From positions 1-35,663 of the forward strand of contig NZ_JADILK010000045.1 of NCBI RefSeq assembly GCF_017355165.1: DNA of 35,663 bases, written 5' to 3'. Source of the DNA: Bacillus sp. SD075 (lineage in GTDB: Bacteria; Bacillota; Bacilli; Bacillales; DSM-1321). Under the pieces are notes generated by a model, which saw only the letters and a list, made by a program, of their open reading frames with translations, did not search any database and had not been told where the DNA came from. The position numbers and the translations under genes were made by a program. This document shows, in pieces, positions 1 to 6,681 of the stretch (positions are counted from its first letter, which is position 1; each line of letters opens with the position of its first letter).

Positions 1-35
1 GGAACCTCCTGTTTAACAGGGGGTCCTTTTTAGTC
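1..35 (+). terminator. Rho-independent terminator of an upstream gene
   Basis: A hairpin of about ten base pairs (left arm ending CCTCCTG, loop TTTAA, right arm CAGGGGG) is followed by TTTTT. It probably ends a plus-strand gene lying before the window. The base of the stem has one mismatch. Confidence 0.5.
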
Positions 36-59
36 ATTTGAAATTTGGCACTGTATGCA

Positions 60-278
60 TTACATTTGCTGCCCATTCATGGCTGCCCAATCAGCGTATG
101 CTCCGGTGCCATTACAGCCGGGACAGTCGTGTATATCGGAAAAATGATATTCCGTAGGTACGAAGGAGCTGTATCCGCGTCCGTAACAATCCGGACAGAG
201 TCCTTTTTGCTCCATACTTGCTCGATGTTTTTCTAACCTTGTAGCATTCCAGGCTGATATAGAGTTAAATAAACCCAT
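60..278 (-). CDS. Small zinc-ribbon protein with two CxxCxGxG motifs
   Basis: This 72-residue protein has two cysteine pairs of the DnaJ zinc-finger type, CPDCYGRG (about residues 28-35) and CPGCNGTG (about 52-59). Together they should bind one zinc ion. The N-terminus, MGLFNSISAW, is polar to amphipathic and carries no signal peptide, so the protein is probably cytoplasmic. Similar small proteins are common in Bacillus and, as I recall, are sometimes mislabelled methionine aminopeptidase, which this short ribbon cannot be. The ATG at 278 follows GAGGTGAGG by two bases, giving a clear start. It is divergent from rlmCD. Its function is unknown; a nucleic-acid or protein-binding adaptor role is only a guess. 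Confidence 0.7.
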   Translation of the reverse strand: MGLFNSISAWNATRLEKHRASMEQKGLCPDCYGRGYSSFVPTEYHFSDIHDCPGCNGTGAYADWAAMNGQQM

Positions 279-404
279 TTCCTCACCTCATCTATTTTTC
301 CTTATTTTTCTTTTTTTATAGAACTTTTATTCATGGAACTATGAAAAATCCGTAATTCCTTCCACTATATTTTTATGAAAACCAGGGTAAATTGGTGAGT
401 GGTT

Positions 405-433
405 TTGTGACAAGGCCTCTATTGTGGTAAAAT
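405..433 (+). promoter_or_regulatory. Sigma-A promoter for rlmCD
   Basis: TTGTGA (405-410) and TAAAAT (428-433) are separated by 17 bases and lie about 35 bases before the rlmCD start. Both hexamers are close to the sigma-A consensus. Confidence 0.6.
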
Positions 434-467
434 ACAGGCTAGCATAAAAAAGAAAAGAGAAGATGAT

Positions 468-1838
468 ATGAAAAAAACAGCACCAGTTGCTAAAAATGAT
501 ATTATAGAGGTTTTATTTGAAGATTTAACACATGAAGGGGCTGGCGTCGCTAAAGTGGATGGCTACCCAATCTTTGTTCAGGGCGCCCTTCCTGGTGAAA
601 AAGCAAAAATTAAAGTGATGAAGGCTAATAAGGGTTATGGCTTCGGACGCTTGATGGAGATTATCGACAACAGTCCATACCGGGTTGAGGTCACGACTGA
701 AGATTACCATAAATACGGTGGTTGTCAGCTGCAGCATATGAGCTATGAAGGACAGTTGGAATTCAAGGAAAAGCAAGTACGTGAAGTGATGACACGCATA
801 GGGAAACTTGAGGATGTGAAGGTTCACCCGATCATCGGGATGGGGAATCCAACCCATTATCGCAATAAAGCTCAAGTGCCTGTTGGTGAAAAGGATGGCA
901 AGCTAATAGCAGGGTTCTTCAAACCACGGACACATGAAATTGTTGAAACGAAAGAAAGCATTATCCAAAATGAATTGGTCAATGAAGCCGTTCAAGTGGT
1001 TAAAGAGATTTTCGGTAAACTTGGTATCCCTGCTTACAATGAAGAGTCACATAAAGGTGTATTGCGCCACATCATGGCCCGTTATGGCAAGCAAACAGAC
1101 GAATTAATGATTGTTCTCGTGACAAGAACGAATAGTATCCCTTTCATTGAAAGCATCGTGAAGGAAATCATTGAACGTCTTCCGCAAGTTAAATCCATCG
1201 TCCAAAATGTGAATTCCAAAAAAACGAATGTTATCCTAGGCGATAAAATGACATTACTATGGGGCGACGAAGTGATTCATGATATGATCGGTGATGTGAA
1301 ATTTGCGATTTCAGCAAAATCCTTCTACCAAATCAACCCAGACCAAACGAAAGTCCTGTATGATAAAGCCCTTGACTATGCTGGGCTGACGGGTGAAGAA
1401 ACGGTGATAGATGCCTATTGTGGCATTGGAACCATCTCTTTATTTTTAGCTAAAAAAGCGAAAAAAGTAATCGGTGTCGAAGTGGTCGAAGAAGCGATAG
1501 AAGATGCACGGCGCAACGCTGAATTGAATGAAATCTCAAATGCGGAATTCATGGTTGGCGATGCAGGTAACGTTATTGCCGAATGGTATCAAAAGGGCAA
1601 TGCTGCGGATGTCGTAGTAGTGGATCCGCCTCGCAAAGGTTGCGAAGAATCCCTTCTGAATACGATCATTGAGATGAAACCTAATAAAGTCGTATACGTA
1701 TCATGCAACCCAGGCACTCTGGCTCGTGATCTTCATATTTTGGAAGAAGGCGGATATAAAGCAGTTGATATCCAACCTGTCGATATGTTCCCAATGACGA
1801 CACATGTAGAAAATGTAGTGTTATTAGAGTTGAAATAA
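468..1838 (+). CDS. rlmCD: 23S rRNA (uracil-5-)-methyltransferase RlmCD
   Basis: RlmCD-type enzymes transfer a methyl group from S-adenosylmethionine to C5 of uracils in 23S rRNA (U747 and U1939, E. coli numbering). The 456-residue protein has a TRAM RNA-binding domain (about 8-65), a central RNA-binding region and a Rossmann methyltransferase domain with the SAM motif [14 protein letters not shown]. It also has [11 protein letters not shown], and the catalytic cysteine is C413 in [10 protein letters not shown]. Length is normal for the family. In E. coli RlmD, cysteines in the first third bind a 4Fe-4S cluster. Here only C86 (GGCQLQH) remains, and the positions expected for the other cysteines of that segment read EDYHKY, so the cluster is probably absent. 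The start has a weak ribosome binding site (AGAGAAGATGAT). The gene is monocistronic with its own promoter and strong terminator. Confidence 0.95.
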   Translation: MKKTAPVAKNDIIEVLFEDLTHEGAGVAKVDGYPIFVQGALPGEKAKIKVMKANKGYGFGRLMEIIDNSPYRVEVTTEDYHKYGGCQLQHMSYEGQLEFKEKQVREVMTRIGKLEDVKVHPIIGMGNPTHYRNKAQVPVGEKDGKLIAGFFKPRTHEIVETKESIIQNELVNEAVQVVKEIFGKLGIPAYNEESHKGVLRHIMARYGKQTDELMIVLVTRTNSIPFIESIVKEIIERLPQVKSIVQNVNSKKTNVILGDKMTLLWGDEVIHDMIGDVKFAISAKSFYQINPDQTKVLYDKALDYAGLTGEETVIDAYCGIGTISLFLAKKAKKVIGVEVVEEAIEDARRNAELNEISNAEFMVGDAGNVIAEWYQKGNAADVVVVDPPRKGCEESLLNTIIEMKPNKVVYVSCNPGTLARDLHILEEGGYKAVDIQPVDMFPMTTHVENVVLLELK

Positions 1839-1856
1839 TGGGATTGGGCCCTCAGA

Positions 1857-1901
1857 ATGTAGGCAAACTCGATGAAAATCGAGTTTGCCTACATTTTTTT
1901 T
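1857..1901 (+). terminator. Strong terminator after rlmCD
   Basis: A perfect 17-bp stem (1857-1873 with 1878-1894) has a GAAA tetraloop and is followed by seven T residues. It is one of the strongest terminators in the window. Confidence 0.95.
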
Positions 1902-1921
1902 CTGGCTTGTACAATTTGGAC

Positions 1922-1975
1922 GTTGATTTCCGCCGCTTTTCCCGCAGGTGTCCCGCACCGTCCCTTCCGATCAAC
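1922..1975. repeat. Degenerate copy of a Bacillus-type intergenic repeat
   Basis: The segment is bounded by GTTGAT (1922-1927) and ATCAAC (1970-1975). Read on the minus strand it contains CCTGCGGGAAAAGC followed by GCGGAAATCAACG. I remember this pattern from the GC-rich intergenic repeats scattered in many Bacillus genomes (a 'CTCCTGCGGGAAAAGC...AAATCAACG' type). Only one copy is seen here, so the family assignment rests on recall. No convincing gene fills 1902-2164. Confidence 0.4.
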
Positions 1976-2092
1976 TTTGTTATGGAATATAGGTAGAAAG
2001 AAACTATGCCTGAAGAGGTTGGAGTATCGCTTAGGGTCAGTTGGTTCGGGAACGTTATGATGAAAGATACGTTTTCTGTCTACAAACTGTGA

Positions 2093-2121
2093 GTCCCGGT
2101 CTAAATGACCGGGACCTTTTT
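2093..2121 (+). terminator. Orphan terminator hairpin before the YitT gene
   Basis: A perfect 9-bp stem, GTCCCGGTC with GACCGGGAC (2093-2101 / 2107-2115), is followed by CTTTTT. No gene ends just upstream, since rlmCD already has a terminator at 1857. The hairpin may be the 3' end of a lost gene or small RNA, or a leader attenuator for the next gene, whose start lies about 45 bases downstream. Confidence 0.6.
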
Positions 2122-2164
2122 CATCTTGCCGAATAGGAGTAAAGGGAGGGGGATTTTTTTTTGC

Positions 2165-2800
2165 ATGTTTATTCTTGACGAACTGACTTGGACATATATT
2201 AGAAATATATGGATTGGGAGGCAAGGTGATTTTATTAATTTTCAAAAAGCGATGGCTGTAATTGTTGGTAGTTTTTTGGTGGGCATTGGAATCAATGGCT
2301 TTTTGGTTCCTCATCATTTGATAGATGGCGGCGTAATTGGGATTGCACTCATCCTTCATTATTTCTTTGGTTTTCAAACGGGACTATCCATGTTGATCCT
2401 AAGTATTCCTATATTCTTATATGCCTGGTACTATGAACGGCCTTTTTTCTATAGCAGCATTCACGGATTGCTTTTGACATCCCTTTTTATGGATTGGCTA
2501 AGTCCATTGAAAAAGGTCTTTTCCATTTCGATACTATCAAGCTCTTTGATTGGCGGTGCCATCATAGGGATGGGTATAGGGCTCATGCTTCGATATGAGA
2601 CAAGCAGCGGCGGAACGGATATGTTAGCCAAAATCATCGCAAAATCTACTTCCTTGGATATTGCTTTTGCGATTATCGTCATAGATACACTGATCATTTC
2701 AGCTGCAGCATTCACTTTAGGTATCGAAATTTTTCTTTTTTCATGTGTGACAATCGTCATCATTGGACTGATCACTTCGCTTATGAAAGTGAGGAAATGA
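2165..2800 (+). CDS. YitT-family integral membrane protein (short form)
   Basis: The roughly 211-residue hydrophobic protein has five or six predicted membrane helices. It carries the YitT/DUF161 signature, with HHLIDGGVIGIAL after the first helix and TSSGGTDMLAKII in the second half. YitT proteins are multi-pass membrane proteins of unknown transport function. Many carry a C-terminal cytosolic DUF2179 domain, which is missing here because the protein ends right after the last helix (SLMKVRK). I chose ATG 2165 because AGGGAGGGG (2143-2151) lies before it, though at a long spacing of about 12. The in-frame ATG at 2105 overlaps the hairpin and has no ribosome binding site. A start further downstream, near MAVIVGSF, would better match the family's length. 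The gene converges on the DUF421 gene with only 8 bases between them. Confidence 0.75.
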   Translation: MFILDELTWTYIRNIWIGRQGDFINFQKAMAVIVGSFLVGIGINGFLVPHHLIDGGVIGIALILHYFFGFQTGLSMLILSIPIFLYAWYYERPFFYSSIHGLLLTSLFMDWLSPLKKVFSISILSSSLIGGAIIGMGIGLMLRYETSSGGTDMLAKIIAKSTSLDIAFAIIVIDTLIISAAAFTLGIEIFLFSCVTIVIIGLITSLMKVRK

Positions 2801-2808
2801 GTATATAA

Positions 2809-3669
2809 TCAGTTCCTTAAGATATGGGCCACGTCATCTATTGCCTTTTGCAGCTTTTCGCTATTTTTGCTAAACATCTCTTTAGCTTCCTTTGATTCAG
2901 TTCCAAGTGCAAATAACTCTAAGTCCGCTTGACATTTTTTCATAGTCGCGAGCATAAGAGGTTTTTCTTGAGGAGAAGGAACTTTAAGTTTATCATCAAA
3001 AAGGTCCACAGTTAATTCTCCGTTAGAATTAGCTTGGGCAAGAAATACATTCTCAAGGATTACCCCCAACTTATCCAGTTCAGTATGAAGCCAATTTCGG
3101 TTCAGTCCAATCGTGGAAAGCGGTTCATCGAGTATGCCGCCGTCCATAATGATGGTTTGGGGTTCCTTTACTGCAGCCGATGGCAGGTTAAGGTCCTTAG
3201 CTGTTATAGGTTGATTTTGCTTCTTTAACATGACGGAAAAATCCCCATTGGCTTCCAATAAGGCAAACTCAACTTCAGAGATATCGAAGACATCCTTTTT
3301 TCGGAGCAATCCTAACAATTCATCAATGGTATATTTCTCTTTTTTTAAGTTATCTTCCATGACTTTTCCATCTTTGATGAAAACCGATGCTTTTCCTTCC
3401 ACAAGATCACGGAAAGTTTTACTTTTTAGGGATATTAATCCAGCAATGAAGGGGGCTATGGCAAAAACGAGAATGGACAGTACACCATGTACAATATTGC
3501 CCTCCACTTTCGTAGCTAATTCTGCCCCAACATTACCAATGGTTATGCCCGTTACATATTCAAAAAATGAGAGCTGGGACAATTGTTTTTTTCCTAACAC
3601 TTTTGTGATCAAAAAAAGAACAATTAAAAAGAAAAATGAACGCAAAAGAATTTCTATCCACTCCGGCAT
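2809..3669 (-). CDS. DUF421 (YetF-like) membrane protein with a DUF1657-like tail
   Basis: This 286-residue protein has three N-terminal membrane helices (about residues 5-25, 35-55 and 60-80) with the DUF421 signature GKKQLSQLSFFEYVTGITIGN. A cytoplasmic DUF421 domain follows (about 85-215). The last 55 residues (KCQADLELFALGTESKEAKE and onward) resemble the DUF1657 proteins encoded next door, which have KSAQASFETFALSTDNEQAK. That suggests a DUF421-DUF1657 fusion. Genes of this kind sit at the end of spoVA-2mob-type sporulation operons, which matches the position here. The start is ATG 3669, placed after AGGAGG with 9 bases spacing; a TTG six bases upstream is less likely. The role is probably in the spore inner membrane, but that is inferred from context. 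The reading frame is intact, unlike some neighbours. Confidence 0.85.
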   Translation of the reverse strand: MPEWIEILLRSFFFLIVLFLITKVLGKKQLSQLSFFEYVTGITIGNVGAELATKVEGNIVHGVLSILVFAIAPFIAGLISLKSKTFRDLVEGKASVFIKDGKVMEDNLKKEKYTIDELLGLLRKKDVFDISEVEFALLEANGDFSVMLKKQNQPITAKDLNLPSAAVKEPQTIIMDGGILDEPLSTIGLNRNWLHTELDKLGVILENVFLAQANSNGELTVDLFDDKLKVPSPQEKPLMLATMKKCQADLELFALGTESKEAKEMFSKNSEKLQKAIDDVAHILRN

Positions 3670-3699
3670 TACCAAACACCTCCTGCTTGATCATTGTTT

Positions 3700-3906
3700 T
3701 TAAAAACCTTTATATTGTGGTTCTTCCCGTTCCAATTCGCCCACGCGCTTCAGTACATCCTTCATAACTTCATTCACCACCAGCATCGTTTCATGCAAGA
3801 TGCGTTTAGATTCTTCATCTTGAGTCAGGAGTGCTAAGCTGGATAAGCCTGCTTCAACTCCTTTCAGGCTAGAGACACATTGTTTTACATTAGAAGCTAT
3901 CGTCAT
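3700..3906 (-). CDS. DUF1657 protein of the spoVA-2mob-like operon (copy 2)
   Basis: The 68-residue helical protein has the DUF1657 pattern. It begins MTIASNVKQC, has LKGVEAGLSSLAL in the middle and ends with the family's typical EEPQYKGF. DUF1657 proteins are small and soluble, of unknown biochemical role, and are typically encoded in or next to spoVA-type operons, so spore-specific expression is likely. The ATG follows AGGAGG by 7 bases. It lies 30 bases upstream of the DUF421 gene and just after the spoVAE remnant, whose stop codon overlaps this start (ATGA). It is less typical in sequence than the copy at 5800-6003, with a cysteine at position 10 and fewer glutamines. Confidence 0.85.
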   Translation of the reverse strand: MTIASNVKQCVSSLKGVEAGLSSLALLTQDEESKRILHETMLVVNEVMKDVLKRVGELEREEPQYKGF

Positions 3907-4122
3907 ACAGCATCCTCCTTTTCTTTAGGTCTAAAAATAATCGCTCGGAACACTCCGTGGATGTTTATTCCAGCACAGTTTACTTCAAACATGCCAGCAT
4001 GCTTTTCCGTAAAGGAGAAGGCTACGGAAACAATCTCAGCAACCTCGAATGTTCATCCATTATGGGGCAGGCGTGTGTTTCAATCCATCAAACCTTTTCT
4101 GCCCGATTACATAAGTAATCAT
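3903..4122 (-). pseudogene. spoVAE: spoVAE remnant (internal deletion, stop, frameshift)
   Basis: Translating the minus strand gives two SpoVAE-like fragments. The first, starting at ATG 4122, reads TYVIGQKRFDGLKHTPAP and ends at a stop. It matches the ICVIGQ..D..KLTPAH start of SpoVAE. The second fragment contains KHAGMFEVNCAGI and ends RAIIFRPKEKEDAV, and matches the GMFELTSAGI...IFKPKG C-terminus. The middle of the protein (the AGAGATVPITSFG region) is gone: only about 220 bases remain where about 350 are expected. It lies exactly where spoVAE belongs, just after spoVAD and before DUF1657. No functional product is expected. Confidence 0.75.
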
Positions 4123-4132
4123 GTTCGTGGTT

Positions 4133-5137
4133 TCACCCATATTCAATCGATACGGCATGGGCAATGCATGGAATCGACTCACTTTGTTGAAAGGATAGGG
4201 GAGATAACAAGGCACCGGTAGCCACGACGAGCAATCGTTTTATCTCTCCCTTTTTCATGCGATTCAATAAATGGCCATAAACAACGGTTGCGGAACATCC
4301 AGGGCCGCTTGCCCCGGCCAGGACCGGTTGCCCATCCCTGTATATCATTAAACCGCAATCTTTATATTGCTCTTCTTTAATCGGTGTATTATGTTTTTTA
4401 AATAATTCCAATGAAACTTCATGTCCGATTTTTCCTAAATCCCCAGTCACTATTAAATCATAATAGGATGGGTCGAGGTTCCGTTCTCTTAAATGGGCTT
4501 CAATCGTATCCACAGCGGCCGGGGCCATTGCACCTCCCATATTGAAAGGATCAGTCAATCCCATGTCAATGACACGTCCTATCGTAGCTGATGTGACCCT
4601 TGGGCCTTCCCCGGCACTGCTTAATAACGCTACGCCGGCCCCCGTAACAGTCCATTGGGCTGTTGGAGGTTTTTGCCCTCCGTATTCAGTTGGGTAGCGA
4701 AATTGCTTTTCTACTGCGGCGTTATGACTGGATGCTCCTGTCAATAAGTACTCTGCCCCTTTTGTATTGACAAGGTATGCACCAAGAGCCAATCCCTCCA
4801 TGGAGGTTGAGCAGGCACCAAATAAGCCCAGATAAGGTGTCCCTAGTGTTCTGCAGGCAAAACTCGTAGGGGTTATTTGGTTGATAAGGTCGCCTCCAAG
4901 GAAAAATTGAATCTGTTCCTTTTGAAGCCCCGCCTTTTCTATTGCTTTTGTACTCGCTTCTTCCAATAAGACTTTATGTGCCTTTTCATAAGTATCTTGA
5001 TTTATCCATAAATCGGAATGGAGAAGATCGAAATCATCCGCAAGCAAACCATCTGCTTCAAATGGACCGCCAACGGTTCCTGTAGAAACGATGACAGGAC
5101 TTTGATCAAACACCCATGTGCGATGACCTGTAAGCAT
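4133..5137 (-). CDS. spoVAD: Stage V sporulation protein AD (SpoVAD), intact
   Basis: SpoVAD is a thiolase-fold protein of the spore inner membrane SpoVA channel that binds dipicolinic acid, for uptake in sporulation and release in germination. This 334-residue copy is full length, from the GHRTWVF start to the IPCIAHAVSIEYG end. It carries the expected FGACSTSMEGLALG segment around the thiolase-like cysteine and the GASGPGCSATVVYGHLL segment near the C-terminus. The ATG at 5137 follows GGGGGG TTTATA, a good ribosome binding site. The gene lies between remnants of spoVAC and spoVAE, so the copy can act only with SpoVAC/E from elsewhere, or is on its way to loss. In intact operons the spoVAC stop overlaps this ATG. 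Here a G appears to be missing from the run of G residues just before it. Confidence 0.93.
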   Translation of the reverse strand: MLTGHRTWVFDQSPVIVSTGTVGGPFEADGLLADDFDLLHSDLWINQDTYEKAHKVLLEEASTKAIEKAGLQKEQIQFFLGGDLINQITPTSFACRTLGTPYLGLFGACSTSMEGLALGAYLVNTKGAEYLLTGASSHNAAVEKQFRYPTEYGGQKPPTAQWTVTGAGVALLSSAGEGPRVTSATIGRVIDMGLTDPFNMGGAMAPAAVDTIEAHLRERNLDPSYYDLIVTGDLGKIGHEVSLELFKKHNTPIKEEQYKDCGLMIYRDGQPVLAGASGPGCSATVVYGHLLNRMKKGEIKRLLVVATGALLSPLSFQQSESIPCIAHAVSIEYG

Positions 5138-5500
5138 TATAAACCCCCCATTGTATGATTATAGTCATTACCAATGCTGTGATAAAACCAAGGAATAACA
5201 TAATTGATTCAGCTAATTTGAATATATTGCAGCCATTTCCGAAACCTTCTGACCGGTATTCTATGGTTGCGGCGGATATAGCGGTATTACTATCCGGAGC
5301 GAAGCGGCCAATTCGGTCACCCCAAATCCGATAAGGAACTTAGCGATGGATATTCATATTCCTACCATTGGATTTCCAGCTGTCTGGTCCGTGAAGTCAT
5401 TGTAACCGCCGGCCATTACTGATCTTTTCATTTCCACTTGAGTTTGAAATTGCCGATGTTCCTGTTGGATGGAATTCCGCTTTTTCCTTTTAGCGTTAAC
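5138..5500 (-). pseudogene. spoVAC: spoVAC remnant (frameshifts, stops, deletions)
   Basis: Minus-strand translation in shifting frames recovers SpoVAC pieces in order. The N-terminal tail is KRNSIQQEHRQFQTQVEMKR. Next comes FTDQTAGNPMVGI (family: FTEQTAGNPTVAT), then FLIGFGV, then DRIGRFA (family: YDRIGQFAGAGS), and finally AAT-IEYRSEGFG with NIFKLAESIMLFLGFITALV. The first two membrane helices and the AGSAVPVTGF loop are deleted, and there are at least two frame changes and a stop. At the 3' end, one more G before 5140 would restore a QWGGL stop overlapping the spoVAD start, which supports a recent single-base loss there. No functional SpoVAC is possible. Confidence 0.85.
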
Positions 5501-5519
5501 ATCCCAGCATCACTTCTTC

Positions 5520-5700
5520 CGTTCATTCAATAAGGCTTTATCCGTTTGAAATCCTTGTATTAAGGACTTTCTAATGTTCCTGTCAATCAAATTCTAAAAA
5601 CGACCGGTTACGAGGTAAACGCATGCAATTCATAGCTTTGCATCCGCGATTTCGTCCTTTCCCAATAGCTTTAGGTTGGATTGCTGGTATGTAACTTTAA
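5520..5700 (-). pseudogene. Possible trace of a YhcN/YlaJ-type lipoprotein gene
   Basis: This stretch has no open gene. On the minus strand one frame, broken by stops, reads LLGKDEIADAKL, then ACVYLVTGRF, then DRNIRKSLIQ. This is weakly reminiscent of the middle of YhcN/YlaJ spore lipoproteins, which precede spoVAC in spoVA-2mob-type operons. Position supports the idea, but similarity is low and the call is tentative. Confidence 0.3.
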
Positions 5701-5754
5701 GGTATATTCAAGCCTTGTCCCTTATGATTGCCGTCTGACTTGGGATTGAAAGAT

Positions 5755-5788
5755 ATAAAAAAGGCTGGTTGTTTTAACCAACCTTTTT
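5755..5788 (-). terminator. Terminator after the first DUF1657 gene
   Basis: Arms AAAAAAGG.TGGTT and AACCA.CCTTTTTT pair with one internal mismatch across a GTTTT loop, so on either strand the hairpin ends in a T tract. On the minus strand it lies just after the DUF1657 stop, separating that gene from the eroded spoVA genes downstream. Confidence 0.8.
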
Positions 5789-5799
5789 TATTTGAATGA

Positions 5800-6003
5800 T
5801 TATTGCTTATATTGAGGTTCCTCATTTTGAATCTCTTCAATACGAGGAGTGATGCTGTCCACGATCGTTTGTGTTTGTTGGGCAGCTTGTTGGTATAGTT
5901 GTTTGGCTTGCTCATTATCTGTCGAAAGGGCGAAGGTTTCAAAGCTCGCTTGAGCGCTTTTTAGCCCTGCTAAAGTTGTTTTGACATCGTTTATTACTGT
6001 CAT
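5800..6003 (-). CDS. DUF1657 protein (copy 1, operon-head position)
   Basis: A 67-residue protein typical of DUF1657. It begins MTVINDVKTTLAG, continues with SAQASFETFALSTDNEQAKQ and a glutamine-rich helix (LYQQAAQQTQTIV), and ends EEPQYKQ. It is predicted to be a small all-helical soluble protein of unknown activity. In spoVA-2mob-type operons a DUF1657 gene is normally first, as here. The ATG at 6003 follows AGGAGG by 7 bases. A terminator directly follows, so the gene now looks monocistronic. Codon choice and frame are intact, indicating continued selection although spoVAC and spoVAE have decayed. Confidence 0.88.
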   Translation of the reverse strand: MTVINDVKTTLAGLKSAQASFETFALSTDNEQAKQLYQQAAQQTQTIVDSITPRIEEIQNEEPQYKQ

Positions 6004-6109
6004 ATAGGAACCTCCTAAGTTTGTAACTGCCTTATTAGAGTAAGGAAAAAATGATTATCTATACCTTCCAAATTTCTCTAGAAATTGAATCAAGTGACGA
6101 GCCCATTCC

Positions 6110-6131
6110 TTTAATCAAACGTTTGATTAAA
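6110..6131. promoter_or_regulatory. Perfect 22-bp palindrome, probable operator
   Basis: The half-site TTTAATCAAAC (6110-6120) is followed immediately by its exact reverse complement (6121-6131), with no loop. Perfect palindromes of this size with a central ACGT are typical of TetR-family operators. A near copy lies at 10598-10623. It sits between the divergent DUF1657 gene (start 6003) and the amtB operon (promoter 6201-6229). Confidence 0.5.
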
Positions 6132-6200
6132 TGGGAACATGCGGAAGCCTTGTTAAAATCGGCTCTATTCGTAGTGAGAATCGTTTTTATTGTTTAATTA

Positions 6201-6229
6201 TTGACTGAATTCAGAATTATAAATATAAT
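6201..6229 (+). promoter_or_regulatory. Sigma-A promoter of the 6253-amtB operon
   Basis: TTGACT (6201-6206) and TATAAT (6224-6229) are separated by exactly 17 bases, a near-consensus promoter. The spacer holds a small palindrome, CTGAATTCAG (6205-6214). I saw no TnrA box (TGTNA-N7-TNACA) nearby, although amtB is TnrA-controlled in B. subtilis. Confidence 0.75.
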
Positions 6230-6252
6230 GATAGGAAATATAACGTGATTAC

Positions 6253-6681
6253 GTGAGGTGGTATGACATTTATATTAGGGATGATTTATATAGTAGAGTT
6301 GTTTTTGAAATTTCATCTGAAGAAGTGATAAAAGGACTGCTATTCCATAAAAGTAAACAGGAGTCGGAAATTGAAACGATCAAAGGTAAAATTCTTAAAT
6401 ATGAGCAAAAACGAAGATCTGAGGAAGCTTGGTATCAATCCCTATCACCATTTAAACGTTTTTTTACAGGGCGTGCCCCAAGTCATCATCAGGCAGTTGA
6501 GCATTTGGTTAATGTTAAAGATAGATATAAACAAATCGAGAAACTAAAACAGAAGGTTGCTTTTTTAAATGAGGTAATCGGTTTACTTGAAGCTGAACCG
6601 GAAAAACGGGAAATGAATTTGCCATCAGACATCATTAATGAAATAATGGCCTGGCAGAAAGCGGAGGGAACACCAAGATGA
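6253..6681 (+). CDS. Unknown coiled-coil protein coupled to amtB
   Basis: I do not recognise this 142-residue protein. It starts RWYDIYIRDDLYSRVVFEIS and is then strongly charged and helical. It has likely coiled-coil segments at about 35-55 (KQESEIETIKGKILKYEQK) and 85-110 (VKDRYKQIEKLKQKVAFLNE) separated by a basic stretch, SPFKRFFTGRAPS. There is no signal peptide or membrane helix. GTG 6253 is the first possible start after an in-frame TAA and has a poor ribosome binding site. An ATG at 6263 with a good GAGGTG is out of frame and stops soon, so it was not chosen. The stop overlaps the amtB ATG (ATGA), meaning translational coupling. A role with AmtB, in the place usually taken by GlnK, is inferred only from this arrangement. 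Confidence 0.75.
   Translation: MRWYDIYIRDDLYSRVVFEISSEEVIKGLLFHKSKQESEIETIKGKILKYEQKRRSEEAWYQSLSPFKRFFTGRAPSHHQAVEHLVNVKDRYKQIEKLKQKVAFLNEVIGLLEAEPEKREMNLPSDIINEIMAWQKAEGTPR

Noticed and set aside
1872..2060. 62-codon plus-strand frame
   Set aside because: It begins inside the loop of the rlmCD terminator, has no ribosome binding site and runs through the degenerate repeat; protein composition is not convincing.
1889..2377. 162-codon minus-strand frame
   Set aside because: It runs antisense through two hairpins, the repeat and the start of the YitT gene, has low-quality composition and no ribosome binding site.
3880..4221. 113-codon plus-strand frame
   Set aside because: It is the antisense shadow of the spoVAE remnant and the end of spoVAD; the minus-strand translation gives recognisable SpoVAE pieces instead.
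5697..5942. 81-codon minus-strand frame overlapping DUF1657
   Set aside because: It lies in another frame of the DUF1657 gene and its terminator, with no homology that I recognise.
6140..6252. TnrA box upstream of amtB
   Set aside because: No TGTNA-N7-TNACA sequence was found on either strand by eye; nitrogen control cannot be claimed from sequence.
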